Assembly (NCBI RefSeq): GCF_020509005.1
Contig: NC_063015.1
Coordinates: 3,596,001-3,660,000, forward strand
Direction: 5' to 3'
DNA length: 64,000 bases
From: Fulvia fulva
Taxonomy: Eukaryota > Ascomycota > Dothideomycetes > Mycosphaerellales > Mycosphaerellaceae
In this document: piece by piece, positions 44,415-56,195 of the stretch
How positions within the stretch are numbered: the first letter of the stretch is position 1
Layout of the letters: each line of letters opens with the position of its first letter
Notes under the pieces: generated by a model
What the model was told of the DNA's origin: nothing
Seen by the model: the letters and a program-made list of their open reading frames with translations, nothing else
Databases searched by the model: none
Made by a program: the position numbers and the translations under genes

Positions 44415-44599
44415 TATTACCGTACCGGCGTATATTTACTTAAACCCGCGGGTACGTACCTAGACCTCGCGCCCGCTAACTAATCCGACTAGCGGCTTAG
44501 CGCCCGTATATAACTCTCGCGCCCTCCGCGCCTCCCTTAAATAGAACATCTATTCGACTTGTACCTTAACTAACTACGTACTTATACCTACTTATAATA
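44415..44599 (+). repeat. 3' LTR of element I
   Basis: 185 bases, from tattaccgtaccgg to ttataata, matching the 5' LTR. It is directly preceded by a purine tract and followed by the cgtat duplication. Confidence 0.93.
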
Positions 44600-44604
44600 C
44601 GTAT

Positions 44605-47600
44605 AGAGTATAAGCTTAGCCAAGCGGTTAATATCGCGTATAAGTATAGAGGATCGGTACTTTACTTCGATCCTAGTAGTTTATCCTTTTCTCGGATATA
44701 TATAAGGTAGACTTAAGTACCCTTTCGTCTTATATATATTATAAAAGCTCCTACTCCTACTTCTAGGATATCTAGTAACTAATTATCTGATATTATAGTT
44801 ACGGTTACTTCTACCGGCGTTCTCCGGTCCTTTCCTAAGGAGCGCCTATATAGCTTCTTAAAAGTATCTCTTCCGTCTACTAGTAAGGGTAGTCTAGTAT
44901 AGAGACGGGGCTCCGGTTTATCCTCTATAGTTACTACCGGACGGAAGGTTTAATACGTCTAAATAGGCTACTTTCCTTTATTATAAGCTAACTATACCTA
45001 TACCGGCTTACCGTCCTATAGGCATAGCTCCTTATAGCGCTCCGAGTCGAGGGTAAGCGTCCTAGATTTATAATAGATACCTAGCTAATATACTATACTC
45101 TAAGGCCTACCGAGGACTATATTATATTCGAGGTCGGCGAGCTACGTACTTATAACTTCCTTATAACTATTTAGGTCTAGTTCTATCGTTATCTATTCCG
45201 TAATCTCTACTTCTAAGGTAGAGCTATCCGCTAGCGTAAGGAGTAGAGGCTCTAGTAACGAATAAACCTTAAAATTGTTATTATACGTATATATTCGGTC
45301 TATAAACTTAGAGTTAGTACCGATATTAAAGAACGACTAAGATTTAATACTATTCGCTATACTAGACATTACTAAGTATGTTACTACCTTAGGTTACTAT
45401 CCTTATTCCTTTCGAATCGTTCTTAAGGAACGCGAAGATATCCTTAGCCCTTTACCTAGTAGCGGTAGTAGCTCTAGTTCTTTTAGACTTCTAAGAGGCC
45501 TAATACTTACTACGCTTAAGTGCTAGCCTAACCATTTACCCGCTATTATAGAGTAGGTAGACGGGGTAGTATCTCGTAGTCGAAGAGCTTATATACTCGA
45601 TTAGTAAGGCGGTGTCCGGTCTTACGACACTTCTTATAGCGGCCTTCGTTTATATATCGAGTACTCTTAGCGTTATCGAGAGGACCGATATTAGCGGCCT
45701 ATATACTAACTTTGCTACGATCCGCCTACGCCTTACGGGTACGTCGAGAGCGTCCTCCGCTACCGCTACTACCTCCGTTATTATTACTAGAACCGGCGGT
45801 AGGTAGGTCGGTCTTCTCGTCCTTCTTACTATCCTTCTTATTATCCTTCTTAGTAGGCTACTTTCTCGGGTATAGTATATCGACTAGGCGGAAATCCTCC
45901 TTAGCTCGATATAAGTAATCTTCTATAGCTTTAATTGTCTATAAGTCCTTAGAGATAAACTTCTAGAGGTACCGGTAATTTAGCTTACGCTTAAGTATAT
46001 CGATATAGTCCTCTTAATCGCGGTGAAGCTATATAATATTCGTACTCTTTCTAAATAAGACGTTAAACTTAGTAAAGGAGTCGTTACGTCTATCTACTTA
46101 CTTTAAGGCGGCTATATCGTCGCGTACGCGAGCCTTCGCGTTACGCTTACTATAGCGCTTACGTAAGTCCTTTATAAGCTTGTTAAGTATCTTATATATA
46201 CGGTCCCCCTTTACGCTAGTAAGGGACGGGATTTAAGGTCCGATCAATTAGAACGCGCTACCCTTAGTATAGTTATATACGAACTTTAACGTAGCCTTCG
46301 AGGTACGGAACGTAGTGTTTTATACCTTAGTTTCTAGGGTGTTCTACTATACCTTGAACGTTAGTCTAATAGGCGTATTGTCCTTATTCCTATTACCGCT
46401 AAACTTCTTTACCTCCGTCTTATCTGTCTTAAATATAACGTTAAGGTCTAGGTCTATATTAAGCATCGTATTCTAGTCCGCGTCGAGCTCCTCGTCCTTA
46501 CTCTTACGCTTGCTCTTCTTAGACTTCTTCTTACGGTACTTACGGCGATCTTCGTCGTCGCTAGGCTCGGAGTTAGAATTAGAGTCGGACGAGCTCGAGC
46601 TATCGGAGCTATTAGATAGATTATCGTCTTAGGTACTATCCTTACGCGATCCGCGGCCGCGACGTCCTTACTTAGGCTTCTCGGCAGGTCGCTTCTTTAG
46701 GTCTATAATTTCGTCGTCCTTAGTCTTCTTAATATACTCGATCTCGCGGTTATAGTCCTTAGCGGTAGACTAGTAGTTAGAGAGCTTATTATCGACGTCG
46801 CTCTATTAGTTCTCGAGGTCCTAGACACAATTAACGTACTCTACGATCTAGGCGTGAATTTAGAGAGCTCTACGTTCTTATCTTAAATCTACGACATAGC
46901 GTTAAGTATATATTTACGGTTCTTAGCTATATCCGGCGTAGGCGGTAGTTTCTTAAAATCGTCGACCTACTATTAGAGTAGATTACGGGCTACTATTAGC
47001 TAGTCGCGATCCTTTACGGCGGTATCGCGTTCCTTAGTTGTATTGTCTTAGCTCTTCTAGATGTTATTACGATCGGCTATAATTGCCTTTAGATCGTCCT
47101 TTACTTTAGTAATATCCGGCTCGTTCCTCTTATACTTATCGACCTTATTCGTAAGATGCTTAACCTACTTATCTACCTTCTACTATAATATCTATATATC
47201 TAACTTCTTCTACTTAAACTCGGCCTTGTCCTGCTTTAGCTTATCCTAGGCTATTCTAACTACTATTCTCTTATCCTAAAGCTTGTTATACGCCTAGCCG
47301 AATATCTTTAACAACTCGGTTATGTTATAGTCGTCGTCTTAGGCGCGTCGAAGTAGGTAATAGATCGTAGATAATGCTTTAGGTATACTAGCTATAAGGG
47401 CTTAGAACTCGGTTATATCTAGGTTCTTTAGCTCCTCTAGATTATAGCGGAAAGTCTTAGCTACCTATTGTTCTCCTTCTCCTTTATCTATTACTATATT
47501 ATCGTTATAATCAAACTCGATATCCTATCTAGTCGTATATTCTTTCACTTCGTCGTCCCGGATATAGTTAGAGAGGTTGATCGTCTTAGGCGGTTCGGTA

Positions 47601-47650
47601 ACTAGTTATATTAGTTACTTAATACGCTACTATATTTGCTCGTTAGTTAG
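44605..47650 (-). pseudogene. Gypsy J gag and protease region (remnant)
   Basis: Minus-strand reading from about 47640 gives a long gag-like sequence: PPKTINLSNYIRDDEVKEYTT, a heptad-rich coiled-coil stretch rich in Lys and Asp (about 47300-46800), then a retrotransposon-gag-like block (KKFSGNRNKDNTPIRLTF near 46390 and FNVLFRKSTNIIQLHRD near 46040). A Ser/Thr-rich zone follows, then a probable protease region at about 45350-44850. Plus-strand ORFs over this stretch are shadows. Many TAG/TAA stops and a few frame changes make it non-functional. Confidence 0.7.
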
Positions 47651-48385
47651 CTATTAGGGTTAGGTTCAGTAACCTTAAGTCTAGCTACTATTAAATATAA
47701 GCGACTCGCGGCGGATCTTAGAGCGACTAGTAAGTAGGGAGTGCCTACTGTCTATACTCTTAGCTAGTATCTTATTAATAAAGGTGCGATTATTCTTATT
47801 GACTTAGACCTATCGCGTTTATCGCGCGATTAGTATAGAAAACTCGCGATAAGCGTAGTTTCTATATCTTTGACCTATTACTTTATAGATCCTTTATAGT
47901 ACGTATTCTACGGTTAGTAAACGAGGTCTAATAAAGTATAAGGGAGCCGTTCTTAATATAGGGCAAATAACGAAGTTGTTAGATAGGCTATCTAAGAGGA
48001 GTACGAGGTACGGAAAGTTAATATATATAAGCCGAGGTATACGAGCCGGCCCGTACCGAGTTACGTAACCGACTACTATTTACTAGACGTCCGCCTAGGC
48101 CCGTAATAAGTAGAGCGTATTCTAGATTTAAAGCCTAAGGGTAGAGGTATTACTATACTAGTAAAATAGTAAGGATATTATAAGACGGTATAGGAGCCCG
48201 CGAGCGTAATATATAAGGATATACCGAAGGTAGTCGTAGATCTTAAGTATAATAACTAAGACAAGTCTATACTAGTTAACTTCTATCCGCTATAGGACTA
48301 GGTACTAAACGAGACGCTACGCGACCTTAATAGATACTTAGCCGAAGTAGATATATACGCTATAGGATCGGATTCCTAATTTATC
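47651..48385 (+). other. Unassigned RIPped stretch, possible upstream reading frame
   Basis: Between the start of J gag and the LINE-B-like fragment N. I found no LTR pair for J here. From about 48122 one plus-strand frame reads plausibly protein-like between stops: LDLKPKGRGITILVK, PASVIYKDIPKVVVDLKYNN, ILVNFYPL, VLNETLRDLNRYLAEVDIYAIGSDS, then runs into N as FIDEDYLFDSPY and DEQST. Stops are TAG/TAA and numerous, so coding origin is uncertain. It may hold J's 5' LTR, further 5' sequence of the LINE-B family, or both. Confidence 0.3.
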
Positions 48386-48801
48386 GACGAGGACTATCTA
48401 TTCGATAGCCCTTATTAAGACGAGCAATCTACTTAAGTAGTAGCGACCCGCCTACGCTAGCGGCGGCGTGATCGTAGTATAAAGAATCCTAAAACTAAGG
48501 TTCCGTTCCCCTAAAGGTAGACCCTAGAGTTACGGAGCTACGGAGGATAACTACCTAATTAGGGAGCGCGACCTCACCCCGAATAGTAGCGGAGGATAGT
48601 AACTAACGAGAGCTATAGCCTTATAAACATTTAGTACTAAGAGCTAAGCCGAGGAATAAACTAAGGAAAACCCTAGGATATAAGCTAAGGCCTACTATAT
48701 AGAAAGTAGAGGCTAATAATAAATAATATAGCGTAGACGACCCTATATACGGAGGGGGAAAACTTGTTAGGGGATAACGAACACTAAGCCCGGGTATATA
48801 A
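48386..48801 (+). mobile_element. Fragment N: RIPped 5' piece of a LINE-B-family element
   Basis: Aligns with LINE B 3055-3468 (leader and first about 70 codons of ORF1), with changes such as caagacgag to taagacgag and cctgcgctgg to cctacgctag. It ends at tataa, where LINE F is inserted; the rest of the LINE is not found on the other side of F. Gives a direct mutated/unmutated comparison within the window. Confidence 0.88.
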
Positions 48802-48862
48802 ATAGATAGATTTGTTATTTCCCTATTCTAGGACCCTATTCGGCCTATATAGGTATATATCT

Positions 48863-49046
48863 TATAAGGGCGCGCGTATTATAGGGTCCGAACGAGATAG
48901 TTGTTATTCTACGAAGCTACGAAAGAGGAGCGCGAGGCGCGGCGGAGTTATAAAGCAAAGCCAAGCCGCGCTAACCCGATACGGAAGGTCCGCGGTTTAG
49001 CCGGGCCGACGTAGCTATAGTAGGGGGTCGCGGGCTGCCCGTGATA
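48863..49046 (-). repeat. 3' LTR of element M
   Basis: 184 bases, plus-strand ends tataaggg and cccgtgata; equals TGTCACGGG...CCCTTACA on the coding strand after reversing CA-to-TA type change. Matches 55895-56078 throughout. Confidence 0.92.
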
Positions 49047-49060
49047 GTATCCCCCCTCCT
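49047..49060 (-). other. Polypurine tract of element M
   Basis: gtatcccccctcct on the plus strand, i.e. aggaggggggatac on the coding strand, directly before the 3' LTR. Confidence 0.75.
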
Positions 49061-49099
49061 AAAACACGCCTTAGTCCTCTAAGCGTTATCTACCTTATA

Positions 49100-51050
49100 A
49101 GGCTACTTACCTATCGAGCTCTATAATCGCGCGAACGCCTAATTATCCTCTAGTGCCCTATCGTTATCCGATAACATTGCATTCGCTCTATTAAGACTAT
49201 CCTCGACCGGCTTCCTTCGAGAAACATATTGCCTAGTTAGCTAGCTTACCCTAGACCTACGTCTATCTTCGGCTAGTACTCGCGTATAATCCTTATAACT
49301 AAAGTTAGGTATTATTATAGGCTCTATAGGCTCTACTCGAGTATCGAATATATACGGAGCAGATTCTATTAGAGGTAAGGCTCGAGGCGACTTGTTCGTA
49401 ACGGTGTCTTTCGGAATAACCCTAATCGTATTGAGCCTAAGCACCTTAGTAGCTAGTAGGGACTAGTTAGATAAAGCTACGAAGCCTATAGGCGTAGATA
49501 ACTCCGGCCGGTTATAGTGAAAGTCTATAATAGCGGCGGCCGCGTGTTTAAGTATGTCCTCTATAGGTTACTAGGTCTTACTATCCTCCTCGTTCTAATA
49601 TCTAGCCTATTTTACCTTATACTATATATCTACCTTACGCTTGTACCCCTTCTTTACCTTGCCTACCCGCTTACGGGTATATATATTAAGGATCTTTCCT
49701 ACCTTATATATATACGTAGGTGCTGCTACTATATCGGCTACTATATTAGCCTCGGTAGTATTAGGTTCGATAGTTATCGGTAGTAGCGGCGCTCGATACT
49801 ACCCTTTAAGTAGTAGGAAATCGGGGTGGTCGGCTCGTTATAGTAGTGAGGTATAGAAGTAGTTATTAAGTCCTACTAGAGCGTCTAATAGTTTTAGTCG
49901 ATAAGAGAGTCTAGCCGGCATGACTTCCGTGATCTAGTAAGGGCCGGCATATTTCCTGTCTAGCTTCTTAGATAGTCGAGTCGTACGGATGTTCTTAGTG
50001 CTAAGATATACCTAATTACCTACCTTATAGTCTAGAGGAATGCTTCGGTAGCGGTTTGCTACTTCTACTTAGAGAGCTTATAACATTCGTATATTCTCTT
50101 AAAGGTGCTTATAAAGCTCGTAAATTCGACGTATAAAGGTTTCTACTAATCGCGTATCTAGTCGCTAGAGAGTAGTCAGTCCTCCCTCCTTTCTAGCGTT
50201 CAGGTCAACTCGCTCTATAAACTTAGGGTTGTAGCCTAAGGTAGCGTAGAACGGCGATATACTAGTAGTCTCGGATAGGTAATTGTTGATCGCGAACTAA
50301 GCAAGGCATAGCTATTCTGCCTAGTCATCCTATGCCTTATTAGTGAACATACGAAGATACTGTTCTATCGCCTAGTTAGTACGTTCTGACTGTCTATTAG
50401 TTTCTAGGTAATACGAAGAACTTAGCTTACGATTTGTACGGAGCATCTTATAGTGTTTCTTCTAGAAGGTAGCAACCTACTACTTACTACGGTCTAATAT
50501 AATAGTGTTAGGAAACCCGCGCCGACAGAGCACATATTTAAGGAAAAGCCTTGCCGTATTCTGTACTATTATTACGCTAATAGGGATCAGCTCGACTTCC
50601 TTAGTAAGCCTATTAGTAACGGTTATAATGTTGTTATAGACTATACCGTTAAGAGTACTGTCTAGGAGTCCGATAACGAAGTCGACTATAATATGTTTCT
50701 AAGGCCGATCTAGAATAGGAAGTGGCTATAATAATCCTAGTAGCTAGGAGTATAGAGATTTTGTTATACGGTAGGTACGGCAATTCGCGGTATATCTACG
50801 TACGGATCTCGCTAATCTAGGCTAGTACAATTTACGTACTACGAGTTTATAAGTACGAGCTCGTCCTAGATAGCCTACTACTAGAGCGTCATAGTTTATC
50901 TTGATTATCCTAGTCTATAAGGCTTGGTCATTTAGTACCTATAAGCTCTAGCCGTCGTATTGATTTCGAATATATAGTAGGTCGCTATCTACTTTATAGT
51001 ATACTAGGTAAATCTTCGCTCTCTATAGTAGTATAGGAGTACGGTCTTTC
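49100..51050 (-). pseudogene. Element M integrase and chromodomain-like region (remnant)
   Basis: Minus-strand reading. Integrase blocks lie between about 51000 and 49950. Downstream (lower coordinates) comes VGKILNIYTRKRVGKVKKGY near 49690, then IDFHYNRPELSTPIG near 49525, resembling a decayed chromodomain and tail. Near 49440-49240 a Pro/Ile-rich stretch (PLIESAPYIFDTRVEPIEP) forms the last coding part. Stops TAG/TAA. Confidence 0.7.
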
Positions 51051-51329
51051 TGTAGGTCCTCAATCGCGGTCTTAAGCTCGTTATCGGTTACGTACGCCGT
51101 CGACATTCGATACTCGAGCTTAGCTTCCCGTTGACTTTCACGCGTCGCCGGTTATTTAGTAGGCGCATCTCGTTCTATAGGTATGAACTCTTCAGCTTTA
51201 GGGTCTAGCTATACTAGTTCCTCTTCTTCCGGCGTATCTTCTACTATTGCCTATAGTAAGGCGATCTTAAGGAATCGCTTAGGAGGTAGTAATGTCTAAT
51301 GCTAATGCTAGTTCCGAGGGTCGTTCACC

Positions 51330-52921
51330 CCCTACGGAAGGTCCTAGCTACGTCTCGTTAGGCTGTCTAGCTTTGTACCTTAAAGTCCTAGACGGTATAT
51401 TATCTTAAAGTTGAACTATAACAAGAACTTAGCCTAACGCGCTTGTCGCCGATTCAGCTACTTTGTCTTTATAAAGTATTCTAGGTTCTTATAGTCGGTG
51501 TAAATCTTGACTAGCTATAAGTCCTTTTTATCTACTTCGTAGGCGAGCTCGGGTCTCTATTCCTCAAAAGCCTTAATAATAGCTAATAGTTCCTTATTAT
51601 AGATTTCATAATTGTACTCCTATAGACTTAACTTCTTCGAGTAGAAGGCTATAGGATGTAGTATACCCTTCTCGTTATACTACGAAAGTACGCCGGCGTT
51701 TATAAAATCTAAAGAATCTGTCTCTACTACCGTTTCCCTACCTAGCACATAATGTACGAGTATGCCGGCTTTGCTAAACGTAGCTTTCAAATTGTTAAAG
51801 GCTCGTTAGCAATCTAGTGACTATTAAATCCTTCTATTCTTATAATTGCTTAGTCCGTCCGACTTGGTCAGGTTTGTAAGAGGAGTAGCTATACGCGAAA
51901 ATGCTTCGATGAACCGCCTATAGAAGTTGGTAAATCCAAGGAAGGCCTAGATATCCTTTAGGTTCTTAGGAGCTTCCTATGTCTAAATATATTCGAGTTT
52001 CTCGGGGTCTATCTCGATGCCGTTAGGGGTTATAATTAGCCTAAGATACCTCACCTTCTATTAGTAGAATTCGCTTTTATCGATGTCTACTATAAGTCCT
52101 ATATCGCGTAGCTTAGTAAGAACCTTCCGTACGTGTTTAATGTGCTCCTCTAAGGTGTTACTGAAGATAAGTACGTTATCTAGGTAGGCCGATACAAAGT
52201 CGTCTAGGTGTTCTTATAAGACCTTATTTATATATAATTAGAACGATACTAGTCCGTTATATAAGCCGAATGGCAGTACTAGACACTCGTAGATACCGTA
52301 TCGTATCGTGAACGCCGTTAACTACTCGTGCCCTTTAGCTATCCGTAACTTATTAAAGGCTACTATAATGTCTAGCTTCGTAAAGTACTTCTTACCGTAT
52401 ATACGGTTCAGCGTCTCTTATATTAAGGGAATCGGATACCGGTTCTTGATAGTGATCGTATTCAATCCTCTATAGTCGATACAAACACGTAGCCTACCTC
52501 TAGGCTTACGTACTACTAGCACTAGTGTAGGAGACTAGCTCGTCTTTTGCCCTACTTTCCGTACCTTCCCTTTAGATGTTTACTCGTCTAGCCATTTCTT
52601 AACTACCTCGTTCTCCTTCTTAGCTAGGCCGTAGGGCTTGCGGTATAGTGGCTCTTATAGACTATTAGGCTTAATATGAATCTTATGATCTACGCCTAGT
52701 CGGTAAGGTAGGAGTCCTTTATAATCCTTAGCTAAGAAAGCGTCCGTAATATCGTAGTATATCGGCGGTAACTTCTCCTTCGGGTTGTGATTGAACTGCT
52801 TGTTTAAGAATTGGTCTAGATCATTAGTAGCTATTATACTTAGCTTAAGCTCTCCGTCGTCGCTCTTACGCCTAGTAGGCATAATGTAGAAGTACTTAGC
52901 CCTAGGCCGGTACGCGTACAT
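51330..52921 (-). pseudogene. Element M RT and RNase H remnant
   Basis: The minus-strand frame open at 52921-52655 (KLPPIYYDITDAFLAKDYKG) is the real pol lead-in to RT. Then [20 protein letters not shown] (about 52540-52480), [32 protein letters not shown] (about 52330) and the catalytic block [10 protein letters not shown] (about 52160, second Asp to Asn). RNase H follows: LKIYTDYKNLEYF (about 51520-51480) and RARWAKFL. TAG/TAA stops interrupt the frame. Clear Ty3/gypsy. Confidence 0.85.
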
Positions 52922-53149
52922 TCCCTACGCGCGTTAAGAAACGCCCTAGTAGTCTACTTCTTCATCGTCTATGTCTTCTAGGTCATATGATAAGACGTTC
53001 AGCTCCGCCCCTCCTACTATAAAGCTCGCTACTTCTCTAGTAAAGGGCTCTAGTCCGTACCGTACTAGTGCCTACTTCTTCTTCTCGCGATAGTTTAGGG
53101 ATTATACTATTGTTAATGTCTTATTCTATAGACAGTGACCAAAGTAGTA

Positions 53150-53860
53150 ATCCGATCTGAATGCTACCTCGCCTATCTCCTAGAAGATGTTTAGGTTGTA
53201 CGCTATAAGCTACGGTAGGCTAAAGACGATATTATATTCGAGGTCGGTGACGTAGTATAACATTTGCTCGTAATAATCGCCGATAACTACGTCTATAAGG
53301 GCCGCGTATATAATCTACCGTATAGTAGCCGTTCTATCTCCTAGTGTTAGTCGTCGGCTTTACGTCAAAGGGATCAGGGGTATTATGTATTTACGTATGA
53401 ATTTCTAGTCAAGAAAGAGAGAGGTAGAAGCAGAATCTATAAGGCCTCGAGCCTTTCTATATTATATTATTACGGGTAATAATATATAAGGGTGTATAGC
53501 TAGCTATTGTTTATCTAGTACGTATGCCGATATTTTAAGCTCCTTACTATAGTATATTACCGTCTCTTGCATTCCGTGTCTCTCAATCTTATGCTCTTTC
53601 TATCCTAGGAAGTTCGGGTAACCGCTATCTACTACGCTTAGGTAGCGGTCGTACTATTTCCCTACTACGGATCGGTAGCTAGGGACTTAAGGTTCGCGTT
53701 TAGATTCGGCGTAGTATTGCGTAGACGCGGTGGGCGATAGTCGCTATTGTACCTATATATTAGGCATTTAGGGTTAGTCGATACGTAAGAACCTATACGG
53801 TAGCGGTAGTACTTACCCTACTTCTTAAGGTCTTCGCGCTACTTACGGTTAAGCGTAGAT
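53150..53860 (-). pseudogene. Element M zinc knuckle and protease remnant
   Basis: On the minus strand a knuckle-like CYRCGSYVSTNPKC piece lies near 53800-53750. Protease follows as RGLIDSASTSLFLD (about 53445), the Asp-Ser-Gly changed to Asp-Ser-Ala-Ser-like, and YNIVFSLPLIAYNLN (about 53230). This is the usual gag-end to pol-start order. Confidence 0.65.
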
Positions 53861-53869
53861 AGGTTCTAT

Positions 53870-55700
53870 AGATATGTCGGCAGATCCTCCCTCTTCTTAG
53901 TACTAGCGTACTATAGTAGGCGCTATACTAAGGCACCTACTATACCGGTAGCGGTACTAGTAACTACGTTACCGTTATTCTAGTCATTCTAGCCGCTATT
54001 ACCGTTCGAGTTACTATTACTACGGAGGCGCTCCTTCTACGGGTATAGTCGATCTGTCTCGTAGAAGCTCTCGTCTAGTACTATATACTCCTCGATAACG
54101 TCTTATATACTATCTAGGCGGCGGTCGACTTCGCGGTCGCCGAAGGTCTTAATAAAGTACTTACGGTTTAGTCGGTTACGGAACAGTATAAGCTCGGTCT
54201 TATCGGTCTATAACATCTAGGCGCGTAACTTCGAGTAGCGTATATAGAAGGCTATAAAGGTTTCGCCTTGTTCTTACTTATAGGTAGCAATATTAACTAT
54301 AGCCTTAGTTCCTTTATTACGTGTACTATATTAGCGTATTATCTAATCTAACAACTCTTCTCTAGTCTTAAACTCGTTAAAGGACTGCTGTCTAGGCATA
54401 GGGATCCTCGGCTTAATACTTCGCTAAGGATTACCTTACGTCTACCTATATACAAAGCGTAGACTATCTACCTTAGTACGGAAGGTTACTATAGTTAGCT
54501 TTAGGAGAACACTAGTATACTAGCTGTCTAAATTAGGGTCATTATCGTTCTTAAAGTGCTTAGGGTTAGGCACACCCTTACCGATCTCTATACCGCGAGT
54601 AAGGGTACGGTTAATAGTAAAGAGACGTTCTAGAAGGTCAACTAGTAGTGTCTAGGTACGGGTATTACGCATTCTCGAGTCACGACTATTATTAGGTCCT
54701 AGTCGTGGACGGTCGTTATTACGTCCTCGGCTATTATTACTACGGTTATAGTCGTCTCTATCGTTATTACTACTACCGCTACCGCCACCTCTACTAGTAG
54801 CTTCGCGATACCTACGTAATAGCTACTCGAGTAAGGTCTCGCGTAGGCGGGAACGAGAGGGTCGGCGGCCTAAGCGGCCCCTACCTCCGTTCTATATAGT
54901 GTCTCCTACCTCAAGCCGAGCCTTTAGGTCATCGACTTCTTGTTATAGGGCCTAGTTCTTCACCTTAGCATCTTATGCCTTCTTCTTCTCCTTCTCGTAG
55001 ATCTCGCTAAACTGCTTATATAGGTTGTTAGCTTCCTTATATTTCTTCTCTAGCTCTTATAACTTAGCTAGGTCGCAATCCTTCTTACTCTTAAGATCTG
55101 CTACTATTTTCTGTGTGACAAGCTCTTTACTTCGTAGCATCTTATAGATACGGTCGTATTCGGTGTATAGCGTAGTATACTAGGTGTTCTAGAGGTCGTT
55201 AGCTCGCTCTATTATATCGAGTTGTCTACCCTTAGTAATCGCCGTGTTGACTACTTATAGCACGAAGTCGTAGGTAGTCTTCGGGTGTTAGGATGTAAGG
55301 GTCGTAAGGTTGTCTAGGGTGACATTCTAGTATTTAGATCTAAGAATGTGTTCTGCCTCGTCGAGTAATAGATATACCTCGTCTAGGTCGCCGCCTAGGT
55401 TCTCTTCGAGCTTAAACTCGAACGGTTCTATAAAGTTAATCTTACTACCTTCTTCTTACTCTAAGGCCTTCTAGTAAGCTTTATTAATCTCTTGTTATAG
55501 CGCGACACCGGTGTCTACTATAACCCGCTAGTTGTCGTCCTATGTCTAACTCTAAGGGAAAGAGGAGAGGTCGGGGAAAAGAGATATACGCTACTTACTT
55601 TTGCCCTTAGGCTTAGGTAGCGGTAGTATACCGCCGTTCGCTATTTATAAAGTCATGTTATCTAGGTTCGGGGGAGGCGTAACGGTGCCTATATCCTGAC
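53870..55700 (-). pseudogene. Element M gag remnant
   Basis: Minus-strand reading begins near 55690 with a Pro-rich start and runs through a Lys/Glu-rich, heptad-like zone (about 55450-54900), an Arg/Asn/Ser-rich linker (54850-54650), and a capsid-like block with LFTINRTLTRGIEIGKGVPNPKH (about 54600), ending in the RQQSFNEFK-type region near 54370. Many TAG/TAA stops. Expected particle-forming protein, now dead. Confidence 0.65.
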
Positions 55701-55894
55701 TGTCTACGAGCGCGCGACTACCTACTAATAATATCGCTACGTTACGTTCTCTAGGTATCTACGCGCTATACGCCTTACCGTGTTCTATATTCTAATACGA
55801 CTCTACGCGTTCTCGAGTTCTACGGTTCTGTCTATTCCTATTATTACGCGTCCCTTACCTAGATCCGCGATCTAGGTAGGGTAGTAGAACAAAC

Positions 55895-56078
55895 TATAAG
55901 GGCGCGCGTATTATAGGGTCCGAACGAGATAGTTATTGTTCTATAAAGCTACGAAAGAGGAGCGCGAGGCGCGGCGAAGTTATAAAGTAAAGCCAAGCCG
56001 CGCTAACCCGATACGGAAGGTCCGCGGTTTAGCCGGGCCGACGTAGCTATAGTAGGGGGTCGCGGGCTACCCGTAATA
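55895..56078 (-). repeat. 5' LTR of element M
   Basis: 184 bases, same ends as the other LTR (tataaggg and cccgtaata on the plus strand), differing mainly by RIP-type changes. Confidence 0.92.
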
Positions 56079-56195
56079 TATCTATTATTATATATAAAGG
56101 GAAACCTAAATAGGTGAAAACCCTTTTCGCCCCCGACTTCTCCTTATCTAGATTAGCTTTCCCTCTAAACGTACGTAGTCTATATTGCTACCCTA

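Larger units (their letters stand above)
12106..44599 (+). mobile_element. Element I: complete RIPped chromovirus (Ty3/gypsy) with five large insertions
   Basis: Bounded by two 185-base LTRs (12106-12290 and 44415-44599) and a 5-base duplication cgtat (12101-12105, 44600-44604). After removing inserts E, D, H (with contents) and C, the element is about 7.2 kb, in the order gag, protease, RT, RNase H, integrase, chromodomain. Each insertion is supported by its own target duplication, and the reading frame continues across each. Dense TAG/TAA stops and TpA excess show heavy RIP. This is the main scaffold of the window. Confidence 0.93.
10425..47650 (-). mobile_element. Element J: RIPped minus-strand gypsy, split by element I
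   Basis: The RT/RNase H part lies at 10425-12105 and the gag/protease part at 44605-about 47650. In minus-strand order (gag, protease, RT, RNase H) the two halves are continuous once element I (with its cgtat duplication at 12101-12105 and 44600-44604) is removed. The integrase part is cut at 10425 by LINE F2; the rest should lie to the left of the window. I could not place a 5' LTR at the right end. All coding frames are full of TAG/TAA stops. Confidence 0.75.
48863..56078 (-). mobile_element. Element M: complete RIPped gypsy element, minus strand
   Basis: Two 184-base LTRs (48863-49046 and 55895-56078) and a 5-base duplication tatct (48858-48862, 56079-56083) bound a 7216-base element inserted in the 3' untranslated region of LINE F. 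On the minus strand the order is gag, zinc knuckle, protease, RT, RNase H, integrase, chromodomain-like C-terminus. A purine tract precedes the 3' LTR. Heavy RIP leaves no intact ORF longer than about 90 codons. Confidence 0.93.

Noticed and set aside
44608..44700. tRNA-like stretch (ttagccaagcggttaat ... cttcgatcc) resembling A and B boxes
   Set aside because: No acceptor or anticodon stem pairs could be drawn, and the minus-strand frame of gypsy J runs through it. Most likely chance similarity.
45612..47249. Plus-strand ORFs in the right part of gypsy J
   Set aside because: They are shadows of the minus-strand gag coiled-coil region.
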